DNA of 64,000 nucleotides, taken from contig NC_083569.1 in NCBI RefSeq assembly GCF_027579695.1, forward strand, positions 70,611,649 through 70,675,648, written 5' to 3'. Positions within the stretch are counted from its first letter, which is position 1; the number at the start of each line of letters is the position of its first letter. A program made the translations under genes and the position numbers. This document shows, in pieces, positions 60,401 to 64,000 of the stretch. The stretch is from Neoarius graeffei (lineage: Eukaryota > Chordata > Actinopteri > Siluriformes > Ariidae). The notes under the pieces are model-generated. The model saw only the letters and a program-made list of their open reading frames with translations, was not told the DNA's origin and ran no database searches.

Positions 60401-63072
60401 CCTCCTTTCACAATCTTCATCATCAATCTCTGACAGATTACAGAAACACTCGTCAGCTATGATACACCATTATGTGATAGAACAGAAAATCATTGAAGAC
60501 ACTCTCCTTTCACACTCATTCATGATTAGATTTTCAATCAGCTTAAAGCAGATACGCAGAACCATGGCCTCACTTTTGTTTATAAATGCCTTAAGACCTC
60601 AAGAATGGTACAGGAATAGTTTTAAGCGTTAACAAATCTAATAGAGTAATTTTTACGATTAAAGTGACTTATATAGGTAGCGGTCTGAGTGAATGACCTT
60701 GACGTCCGTAACGTCACAGCAGGAAGTCTATCGGTCTCATCGCCATTTCCGCTATACTAAAACACAGCTGACTGCAACTCCGATCCTCCATTTTGAGCTA
60801 ATTTATCACCATGCCACGTCGATGTGTTTTTGGCCGGTGCAGCAACACGACAGAAGGTGGATTTACGTTGCATTCACGGCCCAAGAATGTTCAAACTGCA
60901 AAGATTTGGACGCGTTTTGCGAGTCGTTCACGGGCACATTGGGCGGCCATGAAGTGGTCTCTCCTCTGCTCTGGACATTTTACTGAAGACTCGTACGAGA
61001 CCTCTGATCTGTTGGAGTGTTGGCTGTAAGCCCGTACTGAAAGAGGGTGCAGTATTAACAATTAAAGGAAAAGAAAACTACAAGAAAAAGTATTTTATTT
61101 TAAAAGGAAAGTGAGTTCAGTTGCACCAGTTCTCCCAGAGTGAGCCGAGGGCTGTTGGTAAAACCCGGGACGGAACGCGATATATCGCTCGGGCAGTGAC
61201 CTCCCTGCAGTTGTTGCTAAAACCAGTGACATCCCGTTCCATCCCGGGTTTTAGTAATTGCCTGAGCCGAGCAGTAATAGCGGAGTACTCAGTACGAAGA
61301 AAAGTGAATGTGTGGAGCAGCCGCCTGATTTCTAAACTGGATATTGCTGCCATCTTGCCCTTACATGGAAGAAGTGAATGAACAAAGAACTGAACGAACA
61401 ACTGAAAGTCAGATTGTTTCAAAAACAATCAGCCTTCAAAAAGTGAGAATGCAGACGGGTAAGCGCAGACTCTCATTTAGATAAAAACTCCTCATTGCTT
61501 CCCTGCATTTAGATTAATACATGTATTGTGTGTTTAAGTTAGCGGTATAAGATTATTTAATTTGCTTCAGAATGTGACTCTCAGTTCATCTGATTATTTA
61601 ATTAGCCTTTTACGTTTGATCAGTGAAAATGCATGCATGTACATGTATGTTGCATAAGTTATAACACCCATCCTGTTTTAATGAGAGTCAACACACAATC
61701 AATGAAGTCACATCAGTCTTAGTTGAGCAAGTGGTTAAAGGGATTTCTTACTTTCACCATACATTTTTGTTTATATGACTTTGGTCTATAGCTGTCAAAG
61801 GCCTCTGCATTAAAACAGGTTCCTGTTATGACTAGGGATGTTAACCGATGACCGTTTGATCGAATCAACGTCAACCGGTTAATTTTTTTTTTGGCTGTCG
61901 GTGGAAAAAAAAAAAAAAAAAATGTTTTGAAGCTGCTGATTTTGGAGCGGAGAACCTGGAATTCTGTGTTGTAAACGCTTGGGCCATGCCATGCGGTGTA
62001 AGGACGACAGCCGACAAATCAGAAACACCCATTCAGTCATGTCCCGCCCCAATTAAAGACGGCTGACAAATCAAACACCCATTCAGTCATGTCCCGCCCC
62101 AGTTGAACACAGCTGCCACTCGGTGAAAGAAAAAAAAAAAAAAAAAAAAAAAAGTGTAGACACAGGCTTTTTAGCTTACAAATTACTGTTCTGTTTTTTT
62201 TTTTTTTAATTATTATTAGAAGGCACATGGAGTTTAGTCCTGCCTTGGCCAGTGCATTCTGAAAGTATGTTTCGGTCTGTAGCCAACAATGCATGTTATT
62301 GCAGATCAGATCTCTCCACACAAACTAAAGGAGCAGATGCCGACTTTTTCACGGCTTTTTTCATGGACTGTAACGGCATTTGCTTACGTAGTAATTTTAA
62401 TACAGAATTTACTCTGATGAAATTATTCAGACACTCCAACGCCCCCCCCCAAAAAAAATCGGATCTGCACGATCCGTGAAAAAGGCACGCCGTTTGCATC
62501 CCTGTTTAAACTCCTAGGTTAACCAACTTTAACCGGCTAATGAGGCTCGGTGGTCGGTCAAGATTGAGTTTTCGCCATGCCTAGTTATGACGTCACGCAC
62601 TCAGGCATGGCTGGCTCAGCGGGGCAGCTCGAATGCCAACTTTGTAGTCGATTTTTACTCTCAAAAATATATATTTTTTTATTCCCATTTATGCAGCATA
62701 CAAGAGTCAAGGATGGAGATACTATCCACTCAGGAAATTTATTTAAAAATAAAAGGCTCTACGTATCTGCTTTAAGATCCTCTCCAGTTTCTACACAGAA
62801 CACCAGACAGGATAAGAAATGCTTTAATAGGCACACCTGAACTCTCCTCTTCTTCCTCCTCCTCTTCTTCTTCACTCTCCTCCAGGTCACTCTCTCGCTC
62901 CTCTCCACTCTCCTCCATCGTCTCCTCTGCCTCTCCTCCTTCCCGCTCCCTCTCTTCCTCCATCTCTCCATTAGCGTGAGGTGCCTCAGAGTCAGGCTCC
63001 GTCTCCATCTCCTCCTCTGCTTCACGCAGAGCAGGCTGGGCTGGCATCGCCGCTGCACACACCCTCAAGTTA
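23753..63072 (-). CDS. brms1: brms1: BRMS1/Sds3-family corepressor subunit, 10 coding exons
   Basis: Ten exons join on the minus strand: 63047-62837, 60429-60339, 44186-44059, 31538-31459, 31330-31234, 30288-30196, 29459-29395, 29256-29217, 26451-26343 and 23870-23753. All are bounded by AG and GT, phases agree at each junction, and the total is 1032 bases: 343 residues and a stop. The product starts with an acidic tail (residues 1-70), then coiled-coil/Sds3-like segments (about 71-235), the family signature [17 protein letters not shown] (about 234-250) and a C-terminal domain with [12 protein letters not shown] and [10 protein letters not shown]. Family members are subunits of the nuclear SIN3-HDAC corepressor. 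The N-terminus (MPAQP, acidic) and EWW/DWTAIKK segments favour BRMS1. The long C-terminus is like BRMS1L and is absent from the 246-residue human BRMS1. An acceptor at 63073 implies an upstream non-coding exon not seen here. Confidence 0.93.
24747..24872 (+). pseudogene. short ORF, possible N-terminus of a hAT transposase
   Basis: Reads [20 protein letters not shown] and SPGPSGSK, then stops after 41 codons. The Ser/Pro-rich start is like the first exon of some hAT proteins. The same ORF starts at 34382 in copy 2. Function is not established. Confidence 0.35.
25076..25267. repeat. 24-bp minisatellite, 8 units
   Basis: Eight near-identical units of AAAGTTCATAAAAATGGATA plus ACGG. The period is a multiple of three, so frames stay open on both strands, but there is no gene signal. 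Confidence 0.97.
25975..26342. other. brms1 intron sequence, nothing recognised
   Basis: Intron between the last two brms1 exons. Confidence 0.4.
26343..26451 (-). CDS. brms1: brms1 coding exon 9 (C-terminal domain, part 1)
   Basis: The acceptor TTTCTGGCAG is followed by 109 bases encoding [20 protein letters not shown] and continuing to NDESPT. It aligns with the EGRLYYDGEWYIRGQ region of BRMS1L. The donor GTCAGT is slightly non-consensus, but it is the position that gives a correct phase-2 join to the last exon. Confidence 0.87.
26755..27345 (+). pseudogene. SWIM/YqaJ-type gene remnant with intron
   Basis: An exon-like frame reads [60 protein letters not shown] and [20 protein letters not shown], ending at a donor (27121 GTAAAA). 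Further on (27260-27330) another frame reads [20 protein letters not shown], like the CxC half of a SWIM zinc finger, after which similarity stops. Family assignment is from memory. It lies antisense in a brms1 intron and is probably a dead repeat-encoded gene. Confidence 0.5.
27346..29216. other. brms1 intron sequence without recognised elements
   Basis: Contains a 13-base G run near 28116-28128, purine-rich stretches at 28215-28400 and short GA runs near 29070-29100. No exon or transposon ends were seen. Confidence 0.4.
29217..29256 (-). CDS. brms1: brms1 coding exon 8 (40-base mini-exon)
   Basis: The acceptor TTATCCTCAG and donor GTAAGTCC flank only 40 bases, encoding [13 protein letters not shown]. 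It corresponds to the ARAAVSPQKRK segment near the C-terminus of human BRMS1. Including it keeps the reading frame (phase 0 in, phase 1 out). Confidence 0.9.
29395..29459 (-). CDS. brms1: brms1 coding exon 7 (GPYIVYML signature)
   Basis: The acceptor CTCACACAG and donor GTAGTCAA bound 65 bases encoding [19 protein letters not shown] and IKK. This segment identifies the BRMS1/BRMS1L family, and DWTAIKK is the BRMS1 form. Confidence 0.96.
29568..29990. mobile_element. probable hAT-like MITE with internal hairpin
   Basis: The left end CAGGGAACGGGTTCTGTTCT and the reversed right end CAATACGGAATGGGTTCTTG share GGAA.GGGTTCT and later GGTTC. No clear 8-bp duplication was found. A perfect 17-bp hairpin lies inside (29687-29729). 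It sits in the intron between brms1 coding exons 6 and 7. Confidence 0.5.
30196..30288 (-). CDS. brms1: brms1 coding exon 6 (basic linker)
   Basis: The acceptor TTCTCTCAG and donor GTAACTCC bound 93 bases. They read [20 protein letters not shown] followed by [11 protein letters not shown], a lysine/arginine-rich linker that probably carries nuclear localisation signals. EWW matches BRMS1 rather than BRMS1L (ELW). Confidence 0.93.
30385..31223. mobile_element. non-autonomous hAT-type element, copy 2, beside a splice donor
   Basis: The ends CAGGCTTGTAGTACTCGAGT and the reversed right end CAGTGTTGTAGTCAAGGACT are inverted repeats. The 8-bp duplications GTGTGCAT (30377-30384) and ATGTGCAT (31224-31231) match at seven bases. 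The right duplication occupies brms1 intron positions +3 to +10. It is a relative of 19623-20422. Confidence 0.88.
31234..31330 (-). CDS. brms1: brms1 coding exon 5
   Basis: The acceptor is TGCTCACAG. The 97 bases read [20 protein letters not shown] then [12 protein letters not shown], one of the most conserved stretches of BRMS1/BRMS1L. The donor is CAG|GTATGC. The 8-bp target duplication of a hAT-type element begins at intron base +3, so the splice donor sits directly beside a transposon. Confidence 0.95.
31459..31538 (-). CDS. brms1: brms1 coding exon 4
   Basis: The acceptor TTTTTGTAG and donor GTAATACG bound 80 bases reading [20 protein letters not shown] and AKQHLE, the family's conserved Sds3-like core segment. 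The exon ends in phase 0 at a GAG codon. Confidence 0.95.
31539..32088. other. brms1 intron sequence, nothing recognised
   Basis: A/C homopolymer patches only. Confidence 0.35.
32090..32200. mobile_element. Tc1-like terminal fragment
   Basis: CACTATATAGCCAAAGTATG followed by CATCTGCATGTGGGTCTTCC resembles the left end of a widespread short Tc1-like fish element. The interior of the same family appears at 51880-52260. Confidence 0.55.
32326..32430. mobile_element. MITE terminal fragment
   Basis: GGCCCTGTTCACACCTGG followed by a TTGTGACTGGAT stretch resembles a TIR-bearing MITE. Similar GGCCCTGTTCACACCT starts at 43458. No opposite end was identified. Confidence 0.4.
32535..32823 (-). mobile_element. 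tRNA-derived SINE, third family
   Basis: Reversed, it starts CCGCGAGTTGGCCTAGTGGT with A box TAGTGGTTAGCATG, B-box-like GCGAGTTCTACTCGCGG, then ACCATCATAAAAATGGTACC and a unique 3' part. The head resembles a tRNA but the cloverleaf is not intact. Confidence 0.7.
33410..34018 (+). pseudogene. LINE reverse transcriptase C-terminal part, 5' of a hAT insertion
   Basis: [20 protein letters not shown] carries the polymerase YADD motif near 33416. Further frames give [14 protein letters not shown] and LLYGCETWV. Several frameshifts and stops are present. It belongs to the same LINE type as 38090-42060 and continues at 35426 after the hAT element. Confidence 0.75.
34710..34975. repeat. degenerate form of the 24-bp minisatellite, split by a SINE
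   Basis: Four units of the AAAGTTCATAAAAATGGATA type interspersed with TAATGGATAACGG insertions, compared with eight uniform units in copy 1. Confidence 0.9.
34832..34956 (-). mobile_element. 5'-truncated DANA/mermaid SINE inside the minisatellite
   Basis: Contains GCTTTATCCTGTTCTACAGG to CAGGTCATCACAGGGCT, identical in order to the 17084 copy. ATGGATAACGGT on both sides is probably the target duplication. Confidence 0.9.
35426..35665 (+). pseudogene. LINE C-terminal end, 3' of the hAT insertion
   Basis: Reads [20 protein letters not shown] then [20 protein letters not shown], continuing the LRWAGHLY frame interrupted at 34010. This is the typical end of an endonuclease-type LINE polyprotein. 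Confidence 0.8.
35800..36990 (+). pseudogene. Ty3/Gypsy pol remnant (RT and RNase H)
   Basis: The RT frame has [30 protein letters not shown] and [15 protein letters not shown]. After a frameshift come GMRNAPASF and HLDDD in place of the catalytic YLDD. Then the connection ([20 protein letters not shown]), RNase H ([33 protein letters not shown]) and the end [17 protein letters not shown]. Gag, protease and integrase are missing, and stops interrupt the frame. Only a 3' LTR is present (37659). Confidence 0.88.
37033..37637. mobile_element. palindromic pair of inverted LTRs around a primer binding site
   Basis: A 305-bp LTR (37033-37337, TGTGGCAGCGG to TTCTACA) is followed by the primer-binding-site-like TGGTGCCGAAACCCGGGA (37339-37356). 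A second LTR then runs in the opposite direction (37359-37637), lacking about 23 terminal bases. The whole unit is flanked by a 5-bp duplication GTCAC (37028-37032, 37638-37642), as expected of integrase. It interrupts the Gypsy element between pol and the polypurine tract. Confidence 0.85.
37649..37658 (+). promoter_or_regulatory. polypurine tract of the Gypsy element
   Basis: AGTGGGGAGG lies immediately before the TG of the LTR, the standard position for plus-strand priming. Confidence 0.8.
37659..37976 (+). mobile_element. 3' LTR of the Gypsy element
   Basis: Starts TGTTATGTCC and ends GGATGTTACA, with terminal TG/CA and a longer inverted TGTTA/TAACA form. CTATAAATA near 37761 is a TATA box and AATAAA at 37922-37927 a polyadenylation signal. 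No matching 5' LTR is in the window. Confidence 0.85.
38905..39600 (+). pseudogene. LINE endonuclease (APE) domain
   Basis: From 38932: [35 protein letters not shown] (catalytic Glu in SETRL), [15 protein letters not shown] (normally GDFN, here GNFD) and the end [10 protein letters not shown] before a C/A homopolymer at 39472-39490. Loss of the Asp of GDFN indicates an inactive enzyme. Confidence 0.8.
40332..41848 (+). pseudogene. LINE reverse transcriptase domain
   Basis: Frames in order give [76 protein letters not shown] in place of the FADD motif, [11 protein letters not shown] and [20 protein letters not shown]. Several frameshifts are present and the YADD/FADD core is mutated. Confidence 0.85.
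41870..42037 (+). pseudogene. C-terminal C2H2 zinc finger of the LINE
   Basis: The frame reads [20 protein letters not shown] followed by RAH, a C2H2 pattern (C-x2-C-x12-H-x3-H type) at the very end of the polyprotein. Confidence 0.75.
42061..44058. other. brms1 intron; one strong hairpin, otherwise unrecognised
   Basis: Apart from the hairpin at 42711-42765 and a GGCCCTGTTCACACCT MITE-like start at 43458, no repeat termini or exons were recognised. Confidence 0.35.
42711..42765. other. near-perfect 22-bp hairpin
   Basis: ACACAACTGTGTGG pairs with CACACAGTTGTGT, and ATTTAAGAT with ATCTTAAAT, around a 9-base loop GCAAGCTGT, with one mismatch in the stem. It could be a decayed MITE core or a small-RNA-like hairpin. 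Confidence 0.6.
44059..44186 (-). CDS. brms1: brms1 coding exon 3
   Basis: The acceptor is TGTGTAG and the donor is GTAATAAT. The 128-base exon reads [20 protein letters not shown] and continues through [20 protein letters not shown], matching the family's second coiled-coil portion. It sits alone between introns of 16.2 kb (upstream) and 12.5 kb (downstream), both crowded with mobile elements. Confidence 0.95.
44645..44882 (+). pseudogene. repeat-encoded ORF fragment, left of a hAT insertion
   Basis: Reads [20 protein letters not shown] and [19 protein letters not shown]. The same ORF resumes beyond the hAT element. It resembles a segment common in fish retroelement-like proteins (DW...DL...LQFP). 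I do not know its function. Confidence 0.5.
44883..46393 (+). mobile_element. hAT element retaining the transposase C-terminus
   Basis: A perfect 8-bp duplication GTTTCCAG flanks it (44875-44882, 46394-46401). The left end CATAGGTCGCGTTAACC and the reversed right end CAGTGGTTACGTTAGAC are related. Subterminal GTCGGTCATTGACGG and GTCCGTCATTTTAACGG repeats follow. Length is 1511 bp. It carries only the 3' part of a transposase gene, so it is non-autonomous. Confidence 0.92.
45563..45961 (+). pseudogene. hAT transposase C-terminal dimerisation domain
   Basis: The frame reads [20 protein letters not shown] and [20 protein letters not shown], the conserved hAT family C-terminal domain (VSSAxxER.FS.... 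pattern), and stops at 45961. It is preceded by [20 protein letters not shown]. The catalytic core is missing. Confidence 0.85.
46394..46610 (+). pseudogene. repeat-encoded ORF fragment, right of the hAT insertion
   Basis: [20 protein letters not shown] and [15 protein letters not shown] continue the ORF cut at 44882. Such V(V/L)LVELTVPWEE segments are frequent in fish repeat-encoded proteins. Frames are broken. Confidence 0.55.
46850..47900 (+). pseudogene. LINE endonuclease domain
   Basis: Frames give [40 protein letters not shown] (catalytic Glu of TETW), [19 protein letters not shown], and [20 protein letters not shown] followed by [13 protein letters not shown] (catalytic SDH). Frameshifts separate them. 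Confidence 0.83.
48180..48600 (+). pseudogene. LINE reverse transcriptase, N-terminal half
   Basis: [56 protein letters not shown] and [11 protein letters not shown] (first catalytic Asp) in shifting frames. It ends at 48597, where the TIR element interrupts SSAFN. Confidence 0.85.
48605..49302. mobile_element. TIR element of unknown superfamily inside a LINE
   Basis: The ends AGTGCGTATACATGCACATC and, reversed, AGTGCGTTTACATGCACATG are inverted repeats. AACAGTC (48598-48604) and AACTGTC (49303-49309) flank it, a 7-bp duplication with one mismatch. Multiple ATCGAGCTA motifs occur in both subterminal regions. No transposase is encoded. Confidence 0.75.
49307..50195 (+). pseudogene. LINE reverse transcriptase, C-terminal half
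   Basis: [20 protein letters not shown] resumes the [23 protein letters not shown] carries an intact FADD motif, then [20 protein letters not shown] and the end [14 protein letters not shown]. The last frame, from 49461, is open for 244 codons. Confidence 0.87.
50340..51047. mobile_element. fold-back/palindromic element with three end copies
   Basis: GTGACCTGATGGTTAAAA...GTACCCATAAGCGTGG (50347-50420) is mirrored at 50472-50548 around an ACGC-repeat loop, and a third copy closes the region at 50968-51042. A further inverted pair (TTTAATGAATGATATGTTAA near 50563 and its inverse near 50938) shows the 50472-51042 part to be a TIR element with arms of about 170 bp. Confidence 0.8.
50437..50459. 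repeat. (ACGC)n simple repeat at the hairpin loop
   Basis: Five or six ACGC units between the two arms of the palindrome. Confidence 0.9.
51048..51450. other. intron sequence, nothing recognised
   Basis: A T-rich patch near 51080-51090; otherwise nothing. Confidence 0.35.
51451..51481. repeat. G homopolymer of 31 bases
   Basis: An uninterrupted run of 31 G, preceded by CCC. It may be real, or a sequencing or assembly artefact. It lies antisense to brms1 transcription, so the transcript would carry a C run. Confidence 0.95.
51482..51879. other. intron sequence, nothing recognised
   Basis: No supported features. Confidence 0.35.
51880..52260 (+). pseudogene. non-coding relic of a Tc1-like element
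   Basis: CCTGTTCCAGTATAACAATG, TGTGCACAAAGCGAGTGCCA and GCCCTGACCTCAACTCACTG correspond to the second-Asp and Glu blocks of a Tc1-like transposase. The frames are destroyed. It is the same family as the terminal piece at 32090. Confidence 0.7.
52746..53054 (+). other. uncharacterised 102-codon ORF
   Basis: Starts [20 protein letters not shown] and ends [10 protein letters not shown] and stop; basic, with two Cys early on. No domain is recognised. It may be the N-terminus of the hAT-like element's protein, ahead of the internal MITE. Confidence 0.25.
53073..53385. mobile_element. palindromic MITE
   Basis: TTTGCAGAAAGATTATGTAC through TTTGGCAGTGTGATGTCACT is mirrored by AGTGACATCACACTGCCAAA through GTACGTAATCTTTCTGCAAA. 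The arms are about 145 bp with few mismatches and a short centre (GGCTCCGGATTA). Confidence 0.8.
54240..54495. other. repeat remnant with TAA run and inverted GTCCGTA motifs
   Basis: A TAATAATAATAA run, then GGGTCCGTATCC and GGTACGGACCCC as a short palindrome. Related to the block at 54845. Confidence 0.45.
54496..54588 (+). other. 30-codon acidic ORF, possibly repeat-encoded
   Basis: Reads [20 protein letters not shown] then [10 protein letters not shown] and stop. Bracketed by the related inverted blocks at 54300 and 54845, so it may be the first exon of an element's gene. Not recognised. Confidence 0.25.
54845..54985. repeat. palindromic repeat block
   Basis: TTATTTACCAGCTTACGGTC and CTCCCAGCTGGTAAATAA are inverted ends. 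GGTGAAATACCGTGACC and GGTAAAGGTATTTCACGA are mirrored further in. Together with 54300 it probably marks one transposable unit. Confidence 0.65.
55101..56701 (-). mobile_element. Tc1-family transposon, nearly intact
   Basis: The left end CAACACAGATTCCAAAAAAG and reversed right end CAACCCCGATTCCAAAAAAG are flanked by TA (55099-55100, 56702-56703). An inner copy CTCAAAAAAGTTGGGACAAG lies near 55293 and its inverse near 56495. Length is 1601 bp. Confidence 0.95.
55318..56341 (-). pseudogene. Tc1-type transposase with one frameshift and one stop
   Basis: Starts [20 protein letters not shown]. The helix-turn-helix ([20 protein letters not shown]), first Asp ([12 protein letters not shown]) and [16 protein letters not shown] are intact. 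A one-base deletion in a T run near 55617 shifts the frame just before QHDNAKPHT (second Asp). [11 protein letters not shown] (Glu, 34 residues later) is intact. KRKI is followed by TGA where an Arg codon is expected. It ends GDVSQW and stop. Confidence 0.9.
56940..57370. repeat. dispersed repeat with repeated TGACCTTGACC-type blocks
   Basis: Begins CGACGCCAACGGCGTCGA, a palindrome. ATTTGACCTCACAGTAATCT and ATTTGACCTCACAGTGACCT recur 60 bases apart. GGCTAATGAGATTTTTGT occurs twice in tandem. It ends GGTGGCGGAGGC. It resembles a repeat widespread in marine animals. No termini established. Confidence 0.45.
58097..59311 (+). pseudogene. decayed Tc1 transposase
   Basis: ATGGGAAAAGTCC near 58097 starts the gene. 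[20 protein letters not shown] sequence and [20 protein letters not shown] follow. Beyond the insertion, [16 protein letters not shown] (first Asp) and [18 protein letters not shown] are readable. The second-Asp block (ESQQDNEPK) and Glu block (DFNSIENIW) are degraded. Confidence 0.8.
58425..58793. mobile_element. probable hAT-type MITE inside the Tc1
   Basis: The right end AGGACCCGCGGGAACCCTG, read reversed, starts CAGGGTTCCCGCGGGTCC, a hAT-like terminus. TTTAAGACTTTTTAAGG near it matches inverted TTAAGACC motifs near the left side. The left boundary and duplication are unclear. Confidence 0.45.
59626..60338. other. intron sequence with a Tc1-like end fragment
   Basis: GGTGTCCACAAACTTTGGCC at 59626-59645 resembles the right end of the element family at 32090. 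The rest holds nothing recognised before brms1 coding exon 2. Confidence 0.4.
60339..60429 (-). CDS. brms1: brms1 coding exon 2 (start of coiled coil)
   Basis: The acceptor CTGTCAG lies before 60429 and the donor GTAAGAGT follows 60339. The 91-base exon reads [18 protein letters not shown] then [12 protein letters not shown], the highly conserved start of the BRMS1/BRMS1L coiled-coil region. The split glutamate codon joins to exon 1 exactly. Confidence 0.95.
60811..61029 (+). pseudogene. THAP-domain ORF, truncated
   Basis: Reads [36 protein letters not shown] and [19 protein letters not shown]. The CxxxxC pair, the Trp, and the CSGHF Cys/His pair with following FxxD are the hallmarks of a C2CH THAP zinc finger, a DNA-binding domain used by P-element-type transposases and host factors. 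A frameshift near 61020 ends the frame; the next frame reads [19 protein letters not shown]. It is antisense within brms1 intron 1. Confidence 0.75.
61158..61250. repeat. imperfect palindrome
   Basis: TAAAACCCGGGACGGAACG is mirrored by CGTTCCATCCCGGGTTTTA with one mismatch and a 50-base centre. It lies just downstream of the THAP ORF and may belong to the same element. Confidence 0.7.
61251..61824. other. intron sequence, nothing recognised
   Basis: No supported features beyond the possible end of the THAP element. Confidence 0.3.
61833..62583. mobile_element. hAT-type MITE
   Basis: A perfect 8-bp duplication GTTATGAC (61825-61832, 62584-62591) flanks an element starting TAGGGATG and ending CATGCCTA. 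Subterminal CAACCGGTTAA and TTAACCGGCTAA are inverted. Length is 751 bp. The interior holds a 50-bp tandem duplication and a 27-base A run. Confidence 0.9.
61990..62105. repeat. tandem duplication of about 54 bp
   Basis: Two copies of GACAAATCA...CACCCATTCAGTCATGTCC CGCCCC in direct order within the hAT MITE. Confidence 0.85.
62592..62836. other. intron 1 start region of brms1
   Basis: Intron sequence directly after coding exon 1 (minus strand). Nothing recognised. Confidence 0.35.
62837..63072 (-). CDS. brms1: brms1 coding exon 1 (start codon, acidic N-terminus)
   Basis: The ATG is at 63047-63045 and residues 1-70 end in a run of about ten glutamates followed by two serines. The minus-strand sequence before 63072 reads pyrimidine-rich then CACAG, a good acceptor, so 25 bases of 5' UTR lie in this exon and the gene probably has an earlier non-coding exon. 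The donor is CAG|GTGTGC after 62837 (phase 1). The acidic composition matches the N-terminus of BRMS1. Confidence 0.88.
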
Positions 63073-63451
63073 CTGTGAATTAAAAGAGGAATACACGGTA
63101 TATTAAAAATCAGGGAAAGAAGGCAAAAATACTCATCAACTTCACTGTCAAAATAAAACACGTGGACCCAAAGCAGATACACTTATGACAAGTACAGTGA
63201 GGTAGACGATAAATACAACCAAGCTGAAGTCCCATTACACAGTGCTATTAAATCTGCTTTAAGCTGCTACTCCATGTAGAAAAATCCATATTCTTAACTT
63301 GCATTAAATTTGCATGACAAAGACAACCTTAACATATACAGCATTTCCAGACTATGCTTGTCATACACTTTAAATAGATTCAACATGACGAAACGATCTC
63401 ATTTCTATAGCCGACACTTCATTTGTTTTTGCCTTTCTGTTTTATAATATA
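63073..63451. other. sequence upstream of brms1 coding exon 1
   Basis: Probably intron between a non-coding first exon and coding exon 1. No TATA box or CpG-rich promoter is visible. Confidence 0.35.
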
Positions 63452-63733
63452 CACTACCGTTCAAAAGTTTGGGGTCACCCAGACAATTCTGTGTTTTCCA
63501 TGAAAAGTCACACACTTATTTCCCACCATAAGTTATAAAATGAATAGAAAATATAGTCAAGACATTTTTCTGGCCATTTTGAGCATTTAATCGAGCCCAC
63601 AAATGTGATGCTCCAGAAACTCAATCTGCTCAAAGGAAGGTCAGTTTTATAGCTTCTCTAAAGAGCTCAACTGTTTTCAGCTGTGCTAACATGATTGTAC
63701 AAGGGTTTTCTAATCATCCATTAGCCTTCTGAG
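63452..63733. mobile_element. Tc1-family end fragment
   Basis: TA then CACTACCGTTCAAAAGTTTG and GGTCACCCAGACAATT is a Tc1-type terminal repeat of a common fish family. The sequence breaks off at GAGGCC, where a different repeat begins. Confidence 0.75.
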
Positions 63734-64000
63734 GCCAAGTTTACATTAGACCGTATCTGTCTCGTTTTCTTCGCGGATGCACTGTCCGTTTACATTAAAA
63801 CGCCGGGAAACGGGAATCCGCCAGGGTCCACGTATTCAATCTAGATCGTATCTGGTCCGGTGCTGTGTAAACATTGAGAATATGCGGATATGCTGTGCTG
63901 AGCTCTAGCTGGCGTCGTCATTGGACAACGTCACTGTGACATCCACCTTCCTGATTCGCTGGCGTTGGTCATGTGACGTGACTGCTGAAAAACGGCGCGG
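63734..64000. mobile_element. partial repeat (MITE-like) cut by the window edge
   Basis: GTTTACATTAGACCGTATCT, GCGGATGCACTGTCCG and GGCGTCGTCATTGGACAACG look like one dispersed element interrupting the Tc1 end. The far end is outside the window, so class and size stay open. Confidence 0.5.

Overview
The window looks like teleost fish nuclear DNA. It holds one spliced vertebrate gene with GT/AG introns, at least nine Tc1-family elements or fragments, tRNA-derived SINEs of the DANA/mermaid type, hAT-type elements with 8-bp duplications, Ty3/Gypsy and non-LTR retrotransposon remains, and abundant microsatellites. No prokaryotic features, CRISPR arrays or free-standing RNA genes were found. The exact species cannot be told.

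Host gene: a complete coding sequence for a BRMS1/Sds3-family corepressor subunit (brms1) lies on the minus strand. Ten coding exons run from 63047 (ATG) down to 23753 (stop). Every junction has AG/GT borders, the phases join, and the exons sum to 1032 bases (343 residues plus stop). Two introns are very long (44187-60338 and 31539-44058) and are filled with transposons. An upstream non-coding exon and the promoter are probably beyond the right edge.

1-23.7 kb, downstream of brms1: Tc1 elements at 563-2003, 7419-8998 (intact), 10361-13494 (carrying another Tc1 at 11254-12861) and 14771-16350. SINEs lie at 6494, 7236, 9721, 13539, 15272, 16614, 17084, 19248, 20893 and 22530. There are also a LINE 3' end at 3444-4678, a Harbinger-like MITE at 16396-16928, a SINE-split gene-like ORF at 17023-17715 and a hAT element at 19623-20422.

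23.7-44 kb, 3' half of brms1: a hAT nested in a deleted Tc1 (24296-25974), a SWIM-like gene remnant (about 26755-27345), a hAT inserted ten bases from a brms1 splice donor (30385-31223), a second copy of the 24397-type hAT inside a LINE (34019-35425), a Ty3/Gypsy remnant carrying an inverted LTR pair (37033-37637), and a zinc-finger LINE (about 38090-42060).

44-64 kb, 5' half of brms1: a hAT with a transposase C-terminus (44883-46393), an endonuclease/RT LINE split by a terminal-inverted-repeat element (46700-50260), a fold-back element (50340-51047), a 31-base G run, a hAT-like element with a palindromic MITE (52498-54092), Tc1 elements at 55101-56701 and 57703-59623, a broken THAP-domain ORF (60811-61029), a hAT MITE (61833-62583) and truncated repeats at the edge.

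The mobile elements give a relative chronology through nesting. The strongest leads are the brms1 gene, the hAT insertion beside its splice donor, the intact Tc1 transposon and the LTR palindrome.
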